Shown here: positions 37,401 through 50,760 of the stretch, in pieces
Numbering within the stretch: the stretch's first letter is position 1
Layout: every line of letters begins with the position of its first letter
Assembly (NCBI RefSeq): GCF_000150275.1
Contig: NW_002060944.1
Span: forward strand, 6,175,102 to 6,239,101
DNA length: 64,000 bases
Reading direction: 5' to 3'
Origin: Trichoplax adhaerens
Taxonomy: Eukaryota; Placozoa; Uniplacotomia; Trichoplacea; Trichoplacidae
The notes under the pieces: generated by a model
Database searches by the model: none
Seen by the model: only the letters and a program-made list of their open reading frames with translations
What the model was told of the DNA's origin: nothing
Program-made: the position numbers and the translations under genes

Positions 37401-38039
37401 TGGCAGACCGGGTGTTTATTGCTGTCCTTTATTTCCGAATAAATTAATTCCAAATTCAGGTACACTTCTATTATTCACAGTTGGTAGCAGGATAAGGATC
37501 TGATTTTTAAGAGTTAGTATAGTTAATATCGCCATTAAAGAACCTCCTTCTATCCTGATATTTGTTATTTTTTTAATGATAACTGCATTGACCTAAATAG
37601 GGAATAGACAATGATATCTTATTATCTTAAAATTATACCATTCTACAGAGTAACTTTAAATATTACATAAAGTCTTTCCTTTATTATCATATTACAAACG
37701 CTCACTTTATCAATTAGACACGAATCAATGACTACAATGAAGTAAACACCTGCCCCACCATCTTCATGTTCGTGATATCTGGCAATTCTCGCCCTTATTA
37801 CTGTACAATTTTTCATTTAGGTTGATATTCGGAGAATTGATGATAGCTACAGTATAACTAGCAGGATAAATGTTTAACCAGCTATGAAATAAACAATAAC
37901 CACCACTAGCTATTGAGCAGTTAAATTTTGAAACATTTCATTTTTATCATTGTTTTAGTAATAGTCGATTTTTTTCTGGATGTACATTTATAAATAATAA
38001 TAAAATTTATATTCTGGTTTATTATTACTTATAATATTA
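34410..38039. other. 3' flank of CK1 and gene-free AT-rich DNA
   Basis: A possible AATAAA at about 34978 may end the CK1 transcript. Beyond it no gene is supported. A plus-strand frame at 37258-37503 includes MADGRPGVYCCPLFPNK but is otherwise tyrosine/isoleucine-rich, with no domain, so it is left uncalled. GTACTGTAC words thin out here and are rare to the right. Confidence 0.4.
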
Positions 38040-38640
38040 CAGTAAAAGTAAATTGATGGTTAAATTTACACTATTTTCTGTCAAATGACTCTTAAGAGGT
38101 CGTTTAGCTACTTAAATTTATCAAACACTGATATAGACTAAAGAAGTATGATATTTAATAACCTAACATGAAATCATTAAATTTGTTAGAAGAACACTGT
38201 GGTGATTTCTATGTCAAATGATGTATCAAAACCCATTTAGCTACTTCAATTTATACAATATTAATAGAGATTAAAAGAACTATTAAACAGTATAATATAA
38301 ATCAATAAATTTTACGACATGAATAATTATAGTGATTTTATGTTAAATGACGCATGAAAGATCATTTATTGACTTAAACTTATTAAATGCTAACAAAGAT
38401 TAAAGAGCTATTAAAAAGTATAGCAATATCATTTCTATAAATCTGTGGCAAGAGTATTATTGCGATTCCTATGTCGAATGATGTACAGAAGGCTTCCTGA
38501 CTACTTAAACATATTAAAAATCAATATGGACTAAAGATACCTATTATAGTATTATAGTGAAATTGGTAAATTTATAACAGGAACACTATAGCAGATTCTG
38601 TTATCTCGACGTTAATGAAAAAATTTGTTTCGTAACATGC
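38040..38640. repeat. degenerate tandem array, period about 131 bp
   Basis: The marker GT(C/T)(A/G)AATGA recurs at 38080, 38212, 38342 and 38473, with a weaker copy near 38600, a regular 130-132 bp step. Each unit also has TTTA-CTACTTAAA-TTAT, GA-TAAAGA-CTATTA, TAAATTT and a GTGATTTCTAT-like lead-in. Copies have diverged strongly but keep order and spacing. No open frame spans the units. Confidence 0.75.
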
Positions 38641-41600
38641 TAGTAGAATAGCAATTATATTACTTCATTGTTATCGTACATTCAATTAGACATTTATGTG
38701 TAGGTATACTTTACGTTTTGACATCAGTCTGAAAAGTGTCTTAAAGACTTACTTACTTAACAAAATAGATGAACTTGTACATTAAATATAATTAAAGAAA
38801 TTACTCTTATACAGCATATTTTATTACGCTATTGATAGGTTATCAATCTTTTCTCCTCAGCTTTAAGTAATATTATTCTATTTGTTTATATCATTGCTAA
38901 TTCAAATGCCCCTACAATCTTCACAAGTGATAATGAGAAATAATTTTTTGTGGCCTTCAGTTCGATAAAATAGACTATATCTATAATACAACACATATCC
39001 ATATCACGATTAGTCTAGTGCAAGTTTTCAAGGATATAATTCAGATTCATTAACCTAAACCTTTAACCCTTGATTTTAGTTCTAAGACTTGAGACGATGC
39101 CTGCTAACTTCTCTTTTCAACAGTTAATACTTCATTTTTTAACATTAAGCTAATAATAAAGAAATATACGAATGTGTCTACCTTAGACATTCAGAGATAT
39201 ATCCAATTTTGGTTTACTTATTTTTAAAGCATTACACATGTTAAGAAAACTATTTGTCATCGCTGTGAATAAATGATACTACAGAATTTTAATAAATTTA
39301 AAACCATATCCTTACACTACAAAATTAATACAATTGTAAGAACACATAAGGATAGCCGATTGAGTAAATGTTATATCTCTAAGGTAAATTTAAAATTAAG
39401 TTCTTACGATTAGTATTAGTTTGTTGGCATTTCAGATTTATAATTTTATTAATTAACGAATATATTATTGTAATTCAGTTCTTAGTTATCTTATAGTTAG
39501 GCCTTGTTAAATTATTGAATTGTTTGTGCTCTATCGAACTTTTAAACTAAGATCCCAAATTGATGTGCTTGCTGATTTTATAATGACATTAAACACGAAC
39601 AATCTTTATTACTGCAATATTTAATATATCTATCAGAAATGAGTTACTATTTAATTACGTCGCTTATCAAGTTCAGAATGAATATTTTTATTAAAGTTCA
39701 ATGTCCAATATTAAGAAAAAGAGAAATTGCCTTGCTAAAGGTAAAAACGGAATTGAAATACATTTTAATCAATTTCAACAAGGAAGACGTACAATCATTA
39801 AATCTTCCATAAATTAATAATGATAGACTAATGCAATACTTAAAGATATGACGCAAGTAAAAAAATAATTTTCATCAGGAATGATTATTCCAGTTTGTAG
39901 TGAGAATAGTCGATATACATAGAATAATTATAATGAAATGATGAAAATGATACCATTAAGAGTCTAAAGAAAGTCTATCTAGATAGATAACGTTAAAATG
40001 GAAAGGAAAAGAAGTGAGAAAATGATTTTAAATTACTTTGATCGTTGATGATGATTATTAATTAAAAGTGAAATAAGAACGATCAATTACCCATAAATAA
40101 CAACGATACACCGATCATCATGCTTGATCTTCGTTGATATCTAGACAACTGCAATATAAATAGTTATGCAATAATAAATAGGCAAGGCTTTCATTACTTT
40201 CTACATTCACCACAGATTAGCATAGTTGTAACCAATAGTAATAACAACATATGACAATGATTAAAACAACACATTGATTAGAGTGGCAAATAAAAACGAA
40301 TCCATTCATCCCCTGTCAATTCTTGAAGCAGCTATGACAGAAATAGAAAATTTCTAGGTATAATGAAAGTAAAATGATCACTTGCAGTAAAACTTGATCA
40401 TTTTTAAAAGTCAAAGGCGATATTTCATTATCGTGAGTTATGTATTAGTTGATCAGATTGTCAAATCTAGCTTTGAATGAAGAGTTGAAATTAATAAGAA
40501 TATATACCATTACTATAACAATTACTTAAAAGTAATCTATTCCTAAATCAGGCTATAACCTTTTAATGTAGGTATACAGGTTGAATAGATGTTGACAGAT
40601 TAAATACAAAAATGAGTACTTAATCGAATGTATACTTTAATTATTAAAATAAGTTGTCAGATAATAAAGTTATTGCCGACTATTTTATCAATTAATTTAA
40701 TTAATAATATATAATTCATCGTCATCATGGGTAATTGTATTAATCGTTACGTATATTTCGATGAAAATGGCATCCATTTAAGTGTAGTATTTAAAATGTT
40801 AATAAATTAAAAATTAAGTCCAAAACAATTCTGTACAAGCATGTTATGAATCATATCTAATGAAATGTAATAGAAATAATGTCTGATTAATATTGCGTTT
40901 ATCTTCAAATAAAAACAACTTCTTACAAATCATTTTTAATACGATACTCCATCTTCTCTTTTATCACTTCTTATACGACATGAGTACTAACAATTTAATT
41001 ATTACTCCTGTTTTCATGGCAATTTCTTATTGTAAAATTTACTATAGATGTTGGACATGATCAATTACTATCTTAATCTATGGCTATTGATTTTTCCGAT
41101 TCTTTCACATCAACAGTAAAATGATATCGATGCAAAACAGGCCGTCATTGAATACTTCTTTTTCAATGAAGAGTTGTACAGAAATTTTAAGAGAAAAAAT
41201 TTGGCCTGTTAATTAATTGATTAATGACTGACTTAATTAATTCACTCAATACCATTAGTGATAAAAACTTATAGGAATGCTATTCTTTCTTGATTAGTGA
41301 GTCATATTTAAAAATTTCATAAATTAAGAATTAACTGACGTGATTGATTGATGGACTGGCTAATTTATTGATGAATGGATAATAGCTATCTATCTATATA
41401 TTTATGTATAGCAGAAAAGCAAGTTATTGGATTTATTATTAAATTTTTATTTCTTAGAGATAATACTTTTAATGACAGTTACTTATTGATGATAGACATG
41501 TAGAACCATATGAAAGAGAAAAAATGACAACTTACTGTCTTGCGATTGATTAATGACTGCTTTGATTTTATTCATTACTGTCATATTGCATGATATTATT

Positions 41601-42570
41601 GATTTTGAGTTGGATTTTGTTACTTCTCGTGTGAATTATTAAATTCTATACTTTAAATCGAATTCGCTAGGAATATTGTAATTTAGTGATAGATGATTCC
41701 ATTGAAAATGATCCTTCAGTTGTCAGGTAAAACATCTGCGTTACTTTTCAACATAAGAGTAAATCAATCAAACTTGCACTTTTAAAATGAAGGAGTTGTT
41801 GTATTCAAAGTCAACGTATGAACGTTGTAGCCAACAACAATATCGATAAATTATTATTTACCGATGTCGATCTTGTTATTAATTATGGACCACGATAGAT
41901 TGATGCTATAAAGAAGGAGCAACGAGAATTACCAATAGGACGATAATTTATCCTGATCGATTTGTTCCTCTTGGCTGCAGGTGATTAATTAGGCCAAGCA
42001 TGATTTTCAATTCGTGTTTCACCATTCCTTCCATCTTATTATTAATAGCTAGAAGATTGTATTTTTATCTAGGGATAGGGATTTGCATAATTCCATGGAC
42101 TAATTGAATCAATCGCTATGCTACTGCCAATTATAAACAACTCATCATCATTTTTTAATGACATTATTATTCTGATTGTTGTTGTTGTTTGCTGCTTAAT
42201 GAAGTTTACGTGATGTTTTTTTAGCTCTCCATTGCACACCATCGTACACTAGTACAGCACTGTGACTATGCTGAATATGGATGATACCCAGTGCTCGTCA
42301 TGAAAGTTAGGCAGCAACTGGAAGGTCTTTTATTGATAGTATAACAACACTAATACTTAATTGGCGCTCATCGCCATGACTATTTCCTACAACAATTAAA
42401 AATAGAATATATAGGAGATGGGGAGGGGAAAATGAAGAAAAAAGGATATCAAGATGTAAAATAGAGAATATCAACATGATGATAGCAGCTCCTTTCCAAA
42501 TTGATAAAATAAGGACATTGAGGATTGAGTTGAAAGATGGAATAGTATAGAGAGCGAAATAAAGAATAAG
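38641..42570. other. gene-free AT-rich DNA
   Basis: No coding frame recognised on either strand. Homopolymer and TTAATTAA-like runs are frequent. A TTTATT at about 42329 could be the poly(A) signal of the minus-strand GPCR. One isolated cluster of GTACACTAGTACAGCACTG lies near 42243. Confidence 0.45.
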
Positions 42571-43680
42571 TTAAACTGTTGTATGCTGATCATGGTAGAC
42601 ATGGGTGTGGAATTCAAACATAGGATTTAGAGTAATTGGGCTGATTAAGGATGATGTCGGTGTTTTTGCTGTGCTTGATGTTGGTGTTATAATGCTGCTT
42701 AAATCTTTGGATGGTGATGATTGTAAACCAATTTTATTTAAAAATAAGTTATAATTGGATACAGTAGTACGATTGATACGGGTATCATGGGAAAGTAATG
42801 ATTGTTGTGTAGGTGATTTCGATCGATCATAAAGATATTTTAATAACTCTTTCCTAATGTTAGCAGTAAAGATAGCGAATAATACTGGATTAGCAGCTGG
42901 ATAGATTAATAAAAAGCGTATACTAATAGTAATAAACTCTGTCAAGATAGGATTTTCACGATCTTTTTCCGTTATATTAATCAAGACGATAAATGCCGCT
43001 GCACAGGGTACGCATAATAGTATGAAGACACCAATAAATGCAACGGCTTGAATAATTGCTTTTTTCTTTTGCAATAATCGTTGAAGTATTTGATTGCGTT
43101 GCAAATGATCATGTTGGCTGGATAGGAGAATACATAAGATTCTCGAATAGCCACAGAGTAAAGCTAGTAAAGGTAAGAAAAATAAGGCGATGATAACCAC
43201 CGTTAAATAGATTTTATCTACGCTGCCAACGGTGTTGCGAAAGGTGCAATTGCTTGGATCGATCGATTTCAACGGGATCATTGGAATGACAATGGATAAT
43301 GATATAATCCAAATGACTAAGATAGCAATTAAAATTTTAATTTTAATAACATGATGTTGTTGATAGCTAAATGGATGAGCAATAGCATAATAGCGCTCAA
43401 TAATGATGATAAAAAAATGCAATGATGTATTACAAAATGCTGATTGTTGAAACATGGGGATAATAGCACATATGATGGGAATGCGATAAATTTCTCGATA
43501 AACGGCTAATAAAATCCACACTGAACCTGTTAATATACCACAAATTAGCATACTACCCAGCAAGATATTAGAGGTAATCCTTAATTGCCGCTTAGAAAGG
43601 ATAAAAGCTAATAGTGCGGTATTGGTTAGAATTACGATAGAGCCAACAACGACATTATAGACATCAATGTCGTCCTGCAT
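42571..43680 (-). CDS. class A (rhodopsin-family) GPCR, orphan
   Basis: Single-exon seven-transmembrane receptor of 369 residues, reading from the ATG at 43680; a TTG 33 bp upstream is in frame but not preferred. Landmarks: Asn of TM1 (ILTNTALL), TM3 Cys in PIICAIIP with E/DRY as ERY (IIIERYYAIAHPF), TM4 Trp (VIWIISLS), a Cys in loop 2 after an N-glycosylation-like NCT (SNCTF), TM6 CVPC and TM7 NPVLF. The third intracellular loop is basic and Gln-rich (HDHLQRNQILQRLLQKKK). The C-tail is about 95 residues and Ser/Thr/Pro-rich, suggesting phosphorylation and arrestin control. Oddities: TM2 (NILLGSMLICGILTG) has no Asp at the usual sodium-site position, TM6 lacks the toggle Trp, and NPxxY ends in Phe. 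Ligand not inferable. It stands alone in a gene-poor 29-kb stretch. Confidence 0.9.
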   Translation of the reverse strand: MQDDIDVYNVVVGSIVILTNTALLAFILSKRQLRITSNILLGSMLICGILTGSVWILLAVYREIYRIPIICAIIPMFQQSAFCNTSLHFFIIIIERYYAIAHPFSYQQHHVIKIKILIAILVIWIISLSIVIPMIPLKSIDPSNCTFRNTVGSVDKIYLTVVIIALFFLPLLALLCGYSRILCILLSSQHDHLQRNQILQRLLQKKKAIIQAVAFIGVFILLCVPCAAAFIVLINITEKDRENPILTEFITISIRFLLIYPAANPVLFAIFTANIRKELLKYLYDRSKSPTQQSLLSHDTRINRTTVSNYNLFLNKIGLQSSPSKDLSSIITPTSSTAKTPTSSLISPITLNPMFEFHTHVYHDQHTTV

Positions 43681-46396
43681 GATCTTGATCGTAGAAAGAT
43701 TTTGACCTATCAAAGAGGGTCACCAAAGTATTAATAGAGCAATAGAATTGAAATAGATTCAAGAATATTTTGAGCAGATCAATGGGTGAAGAATTGACTC
43801 AATCAATGGAATCGAGTAGCGATGACACGATCAAAACAACAGATCGATTAGGTAGGGTAGAAGAGGCGATTTAATGGCAACAGTAAGCAAAGCAAATAGC
43901 AAAGTTGCTCAATTTTCTTCAGTGATGACTGAATCTGCCTTGGCTGATATTGAAATAAATGGGGAAAAAAGAACAAGATAGACCGCCAGCCGTAAGGTGA
44001 AAAATTTGCAAAGATCGATCCAAGAAAGAGAACTTGGAATGGTAGAAAATCGATTTCTTCACTTTCCTGTACGGCTACTAAATGGGTAACTACCAACTGA
44101 AGAAGGTAGAGGGTATTCCAGTTTGGCTATCAAGTAGAATATCAGGAATGAAAGTAATTTCTTGTTATTATTACGAATATTACAACTAGGTCCAGTTTTG
44201 CGAGTGCAGATTTTGGGAGATTTTCTTGAACGATTATTAGGTGTATTCAAATTTTTCAAATAACCCAGCAATGGAAGCGATATGCAATAGGTTGTCGTCG
44301 TCAGGGCTTGTACGATAGCTGTATAAATCGATCTAGGTGGACGATAATTCCAACGAAGATTAATTTCTTCGATCAAGGATGTGAATGTCGATGCCAATAG
44401 AGCACGGATTCACTGACGGTAATGATTTTATGCTTGCTTACGACAATGAGGCAGGCCTTTAAATAGAAAGTCCAAGAAAAATATTCAAGTTAGTTCAATT
44501 ATAGGATAGAAAGTAGACAATGTAGAGTACAAGGGAATGGGGAAAAAATTAATTAATTATTAATCATGGCGAGTAGTCAGCATGCATAGCAAATCAAGAA
44601 GTGCATTAAAAGTTTTTCAACAAAAACGATTTTGTGAAAACAGAAGATAAATAAAACCTAAACTATCAGCACAACAATCAACGCTGTAACTTGAATGCGA
44701 TGACGACACAAAAATAATTGCCTAGAATAAATGGAAATTGCTAATATTGTTTTGGAGGCGTAAAGAAATAATTCCTTAATGTAATATTAAAATGATTATA
44801 TTGCTAAATGAAATAAGAGAATAGAAAAGCTTGTAACATAATATGATGAACCTAGTATAGGTTAATACGTGTTGACTCAATAGCAAGGAATCAAATTGGT
44901 AGGGGAGATAGAGTTATGATGATCCTCCAACCTGGCGGCAAGGAAATTGAAAAATTTTTTTTTGAGTTATGCCTTGTCAAATTCAGAAGATAAAACTACC
45001 TGAATGATTTGATATTCCCTTTATAAATAGCCAATATTTTAGAAGAATGACATTGGTCAACGTTCTATTTAAAAGCAAGTAATCAAACAGTTCCTGAAAA
45101 TGGAATGTTCGAATTCATAGTAGATCCGTTTTGTTTTCATTTTATGAAACTAGTCAATGGGACTGATTGCTCAAATTTAAATAGATTTAGTTTACTTTTA
45201 CAATTTATGGAACAAGTCGATGCAACAGAGTTTGTACAAGGTTAGGTAGAAGGGAAAGGAGATTTGATCCTCCATTTCCAATAAGGAGAATAGCAATTCA
45301 TCGAAGTAAAACTAAAAGTACGACATGATGTAACATCCAGATCACAATGTCCTCATGTCCATAAATAAATTGTGAAGCAATTTTCTACAATATCAATAAT
45401 TACTCATAGGGTAGAGAAGGAAAAGGACGATCAAGCTTTTGAAGTCAAGTAGGAACTTCATTGAAGTAGAGAAAATAAAGAGAAAGCAGGTGGTAGTTCA
45501 TCAAATATCACGCAGACAGTCAGTTTGGCGAAATGGAAATGGCAGAAATGCAATTGTTGTTGATCTACTGTCATGGATAAATATAGATAATAGTCGGTTT
45601 CTGCTCTTAGAATAGATTGAATGGTGAGTTAATCAACTGTAGCTAAAATAGTTAATTAAACAATCTTCATTCAGTCAGAATAAAATGGCAAAAAAGATCA
45701 CTGAGTAGACAGTTATCAATAAACAGGCAAAGAATTGAAGAGGATTTTATTGATTCAAGATTGCAAAAGTGAGAGTAGGTGTATGTCAGCAACCTGGAAT
45801 CAAAACAAGTTGAGGCCGACTGGATGGTAAAAGGAAGAAAAAGTTCAAATTCGCCTTATTGGTTAGTCAAAGTGAATAGTCAATTAATGAATCAGTTAAG
45901 AAGTTCAAAGAAAACACAACTCTATCCATCAATCCATAGATGATGATGGATAAAAAAATTCTCTATTGAAGGATTAAATGGATCCAAGAAAGAAAGGATA
46001 AAGTAGTGAAATAAGAGTCGAATTAATACAAGAAAGTCAATAGAAGACAGTGTGAAAAGAGAAAATTTTCTTAGCGCTTTTTCTCTGTGTACCAAATCAT
46101 TGATTTTGTTGATTCATTTTATATCGACCTAGCCTATCAAGTAGCCATTCTATCGAATGGCAAGACTATCATTCTGATAGTTAATTTTGATATTACTGTG
46201 TGCTGACTATTTCAATTAGATATTGTTTATTCAGATACATAAAGAAGAATAGAGTTGAACTTTTTAGAATATTTCTCCGCTAGTTACGAATTGAAAATGC
46301 AATGATAGAGTAGTATAACATAGCAAATAAACAAGGCAAGAAAGAGTTACTTTAAACTGATCATCTCCGTCTGCTGACCAATCTGAACATAAGGAA
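43681..46396. other. upstream flank of the minus-strand GPCR, no gene supported
   Basis: Two minus-strand frames (43848-44096 and 44059-44397) sit just upstream of the GPCR. Both start at non-ATG codons or show only hydrophobic/low-complexity sequence; they could be 5' UTR or noise. The rest is purine-skewed (plus strand) AT-rich DNA without repeats I can define. Confidence 0.4.
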
Positions 46397-46830
46397 CGTT
46401 AGCTTTTAGTCAAGATTTTTTCACTAGTATATAGCTGCTGGGAATTTTAGGATGTGAAGAAGCAATAAGGATAAAATTTGCCTCATTAAAGTCCTCATCC
46501 TCTATCTGAAATTGGAACATGGAATTATCCTTCGAAAAGATTCGTTCTTAGTCTAGATTTTTTTCTTGAGTATACAGTCGTAAAGAATTTTAGGATACGA
46601 AGAATTATTCCGGCTAAAATTTGCCTTCAAGTCCACTTTATCCATCTTAAAATTGGAATATGAAATCTCCTTTAAGAAAGTTCATTCTTAGTCAAGATTT
46701 TTTTGGCTAGTATGCAATAGCAAAGAATTTTAGGATATGAACTAAGCTAAAACTCGGGTTAAAGTCCTCATCCTTTATCTAAAAATTAGAATTTGGAATT
46801 ATCCTTCAAATGCTAAACCTGAAAAATATT
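46397..46830. repeat. degenerate tandem array, period about 141 bp
   Basis: AGTC(A/T)AGATTTTTT marks units at 46408, 46550 and 46690 (steps 142 and 140). Each is followed by CTAGTAT or GAGTAT, then AGAATTTTAGGAT, AAAATTTGCCT, AAGTCC-C-TC-T-TATCT and a GGAATTATCCTT-like end. Three copies are clear; a fourth partial lead-in precedes them. Confidence 0.8.
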
Positions 46831-46869
46831 TTTATTCTACTAGCGAGTGTTAACAAGCTATAAAAAACG

Positions 46870-47260
46870 ATAAATTCATTTTAGCGTGCTATTATTCATT
46901 AGCTAGCCTAGTTTGAATAATGATTAGCGCTGATAATTTAATTTAAAGTTCCACTCATAAAACTTTGACTGTTAATGAATTGAAAAATGATGCAAAAATT
47001 AACTTGAATGCATGATTATTCATTAACTAGCCTAATTTAAATGATATTGAGCCATGAGATTTTATGTTGCTGCATTTTCCTTAACATATATGCTATCTAA
47101 GGATTAAAGAAGTTATATTAATCAATAATTAGCTTTTATGTATTATTATACATTGACTAGCCTGGCTTGAAAGGTATTTAGCATAGATGATTGTATTTAT
47201 AGCCGTATCCTTATCGCTTTGATAACGAAAGGATTAAAAAATTCTATAATGTTATCGAGA
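46870..47260. repeat. degenerate tandem array, period about 127 bp
   Basis: ATTATTCATTAGCTAGCCTAG at 46891 recurs as ATTATTCATTAACTAGCCTAA at 47015 and ATTATACATTGACTAGCCTG at 47145. Between markers lie TTTGAA-T-AT--TAGC and AGGATTAAA/ATGAATTGAAA blocks. This unit is unrelated to the preceding 141-bp array that it abuts. Confidence 0.75.
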
Positions 47261-47429
47261 AAAAAATTCTAGCTCTTGTTTTATGCGACCAAGAACTAAA
47301 GAAAATTAGAAATTAGCTTTAATCTACGAAATGGTAATCTACTTATAAACTAGATTAGAAATAGTAACTAATCGTAGTAAAAGTGGTTTCATTTTCTACC
47401 TACAATTCCAATTCATGAATAGTATGATG

Positions 47430-47650
47430 ACATGAATTAGCTACAGTGATTTTTGTATTGGTTTCATGAACAGCTAAAAGCGACCGTGGCTTGCTTTTAA
47501 ATCAGGTTACAAAAACTACAGGAATCAAGGTTTAATTTCCTAGAATTCTATAAAATATAGCATGAATTAGATTAATTATTGCATAGGTGTCATAAACAGC
47601 TAGAAGCAATCATGATCTACTTTTAACCAGTTGCAAGCTAAAGAATAGGT
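47430..47650. repeat. direct duplication, two units about 130 bp apart
   Basis: GACATGAATTAGCTACAGTG...GTTTCATGAACAGCTA with GCGACCGTGGCTTGCTTTTAA is repeated as AGCATGAATTAGATTAAT...GTGTCATAAACAGCTA with GCAATCATGATCTACTTTTAA. Two diverged units in the same orientation, the third distinct family within about 1.3 kb. Confidence 0.7.
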
Positions 47651-49079
47651 TAACATAGAAGAAAGTAAACTAAATAAAAAACAACTGAGTAGATTGACTT
47701 GAAAAATAGAAAATAACAGTAATTCTGATTCAATGAAGACAATCTCGGACATTCTAGTACTAAAATGGGATTGATTCATCATTGAAATGGATCATAGCTT
47801 GCTATTAAAACGATAATATCCATTCATACGAATTGAAAATGGATGCTTTAAAAGGTAGAAAATGGAAGAGAAACCTAGACAAATAGGTGGATCGATAGGA
47901 AGAAGCAAAAGAAAAGGTAAATAATATTGATAAAACTAGGATATAATGAACTGATGAGAAAAGGATGCCCGTCTCCAGAGCGAGAAACTGCCGTTGTAAA
48001 CGTTTTAACCATACGATTTCGGTCTAGAAAAATAACTCATCCTCTAAAAATAACAACAATTGTCCATGCTGATGGAAAAGAAAAAATTGGATCAAAACTA
48101 TCGTTAGGCCTAATATGTCCTTGCTCGATATTCTCCTGTACAAAATAAACATCTTTTCATTCAATCCACCTTCCATCCATTATCATCATAGCCAAGCTAT
48201 TGAGAAAATTGAATCAAGCCGTTGCTAATTTAAGCGAATCCATTATTATTTTCAATTTTCAGCTGTAATACATCATTCTATTCAACTGGTTAATTCAACG
48301 TAATAACAAGCAATCAAATAAAAGGTAAATTAAAATTTAATCAACTAGCGTGAATTAATGGTATTCAATAATGCTATCTTTAATTTATGCGTAGTCGAGC
48401 GCTTTAATTGCCGATATATTTTCTCACTTCATTCCTAATCTTGTTGATCACTAGAGTGGAAATTGGGATCAAATTGAAATGGTCAAAAATGAATTTTGCA
48501 AGTCATATCTCCTTCTATTCCATTTCTATCATGTATTGAAAATGGAATAATAACATCGCATTGAATTGCTGCAAGGCGATAGTGTTGATCTAATTGGAAA
48601 GAATGGATTCTGGGTAAGAAAGGATGAATGATTTTACTGATAGACTAGTCAAAAGATTTTCAAAACTGATACAAAATAAGCCAATAGCCTTATGTCGGCC
48701 ATTGTAAAGCTCTTTTAATGCGTTTGCATAACGACAATAACGGCAAGAATTAAACGAGATACCTTGTTCAAGTAAAAGAAAATCAATCAATTATATTTTC
48801 CAATAATTCTGTTTCATATTCTAGTCTTGCAGGAATTAAGAGAAGAGCAGTTTGCATAAGAATATTTAGCAGTTTGAATCGTTGTCGCTTCTTCTACTTA
48901 GCGTTACTACCTTAATGGATACTGTAAAGGAATAACATGAATAGTAGTGACAATTGGATAGAGGAAAAAAAAATAAAAAAAATACTTTCTCGAATAATGA
49001 GTTATGCAGCAAGGATGCATTAAAGACGATTATGAAAAACATAAAAACAGCTTGATGTTTTATTTATCGATACCCCTAT
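47651..49079. other. gene-free AT-rich DNA
   Basis: A 74-codon plus frame at 47927-48148, starting at a TTG, contains RKGCPSPERETAVVNVL and has mixed composition, but no splice partner, domain or ATG at its start, so it is not called. Nothing else is seen. Confidence 0.35.
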
Positions 49080-50760
49080 CCAACCTTTAGCATTCTAAAG
49101 TAAAGTAGTTCTAGCAATATTGAAGAATGGTCTTTATTAGAAAGCTGTTTTTTATCCTACTAGCCAGTAGAATAGGATAACCAATATCATATCGATTGAG
49201 ATACCAAAAGATTAACGCACGGTATTGAATATTTATTTTGATTTTACATTGGATCATGAATAGAGCTTGTAACGATTTCAGAGATGAATCGATTGTAGTC
49301 CATTTGATCATGAAATAAAAGTAATTTTAGGAATGTTAAAAAATTTCCCTTTGGGGTATCAGTAATTAACTATCTCATCCTACAAGCGAGTAAAATATCA
49401 TCACTGCGATGGAATACCAAAGGATTAGCGTAATGAGTCAATTAGTCTAGTTTTACATTGGATGATGTCTAAATAGAACTTGTAACGATTATAAATATTA
49501 TTTATAGATCCCAAACAAAGTAATTTTAGGAATATTCTAGAATTACCCATCGCAATAACGGTTGAAATTTGCTTTAGTCTACTAGAGCGTAAAATATCAA
49601 TTTTTGGAATATCAAAAGATCAACGGGTTGAGCTATTGGTATACCGCGTAGACTAATATTAGCTGATGAATAGAATTTGTAGGATAGTGTTTGCTCAATA
49701 TTGAAAAATTGTCCTTTACGGCCATAGCTGAAAAATGCTTTCTATCCTACTAGCGTGTAAAATATCAATCATTGGAATGCCAAAAGATCAACGGGTTGAG
49801 CTATTTTAGTCTGGTTTTAGATTAGCTACGGTAATGAATAGAAATTTTACTGTAGGAATTATTTGCTATTATTCAAAATTATTCTTTATGGCAATGTCTA
49901 AAGACTGTTTTTATCCTATCTGCGTGTAAAATATATCTCATTGGAATACCAAAAGATCAACGGTTTAGCTGCCGGTATTTAGTCCAATTGTAGATTATTT
50001 GATCATAGAAGTTGCACGATAGGAATTGATCTATAGTAATGAATTATCCTTTAAGGTAACACCTGAAGACTATTTTTATCCTACCAACACGTACAATTTC
50101 ATATTGGAATACTGAAGGATCAACGAATTAAAACTATTGGTATTGGGACTGATTGTACATTAGCTGATGTACAGAATTTGCATGATAGGAATTGCCCCGT
50201 ACGAAAGAATGATTGAAAACGATTTTTATCCCATTAGGGTATAGAATATCCATCATTAGGATATGAACATGTTTGAGTTATTTACAGTTAGTCTGATATT
50301 GGATTGTGAGATGAAATAGAATTGGTAACGTTAGGGATGGATCGATATTGGAGGATTGCCTGTAGTGGTAATGGCTGAAAACCGCTCTTATCCCATTGGT
50401 ACATAGAATATCCATTATTGAAATACCAAGGCATCAACATGTTAAGTTATTTAGTGTGATTTTAGATTGAATGATCAATAGAGCCTGTCAACATTTCAGT
50501 CATATACATACTGTAGTGAATAGATTCCAAAATAAAATCGTCTTAGGGATATTGAAGAATTACTCACCACAGTTACAGTTGAAAACTGCCTCTAATCCTA
50601 CTCGCGAGTAGATTATCAATCAGTGAAATGGAATACCAAAGAATTAACTTGTTAAGCTATTTAGTCTGATTTCGGATTAGATGGTCAATGGAATAGAATG
50701 TCTAATAGGGGGAATGATTAGAGTCTATTTATCTTTTAAGGATTGCATAACTCTAATCCG
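49080..50760. repeat. degenerate tandem array, about nine units of 150-225 bp
   Basis: The marker TTTATCCTACTAGCG-GTA (variants TCATCCTACAAGCGAG, TTATCCCATTAGGGTA, CTAATCCTACTCGCGAG) occurs near 49151, 49376, 49577, 49743, 49911, 50075, 50225, 50386 and 50592. Each is followed by AATATC-ATCATTGGAATACCAAAAGATCAACG, a GAGCTATT-AGTCTG block, TTAGATTAG-TGATGAATAGAA-TTGTA, then TATTGAA-AATT-CTTTA and GCTGAAAACTG. Spacing varies because individual units gained or lost internal segments. Confidence 0.85.

Noticed and set aside
44059-44397. 112-codon minus frame upstream of the second GPCR
   Set aside because: Begins at TTG, no domain or splice partner, low-complexity end; possibly UTR.
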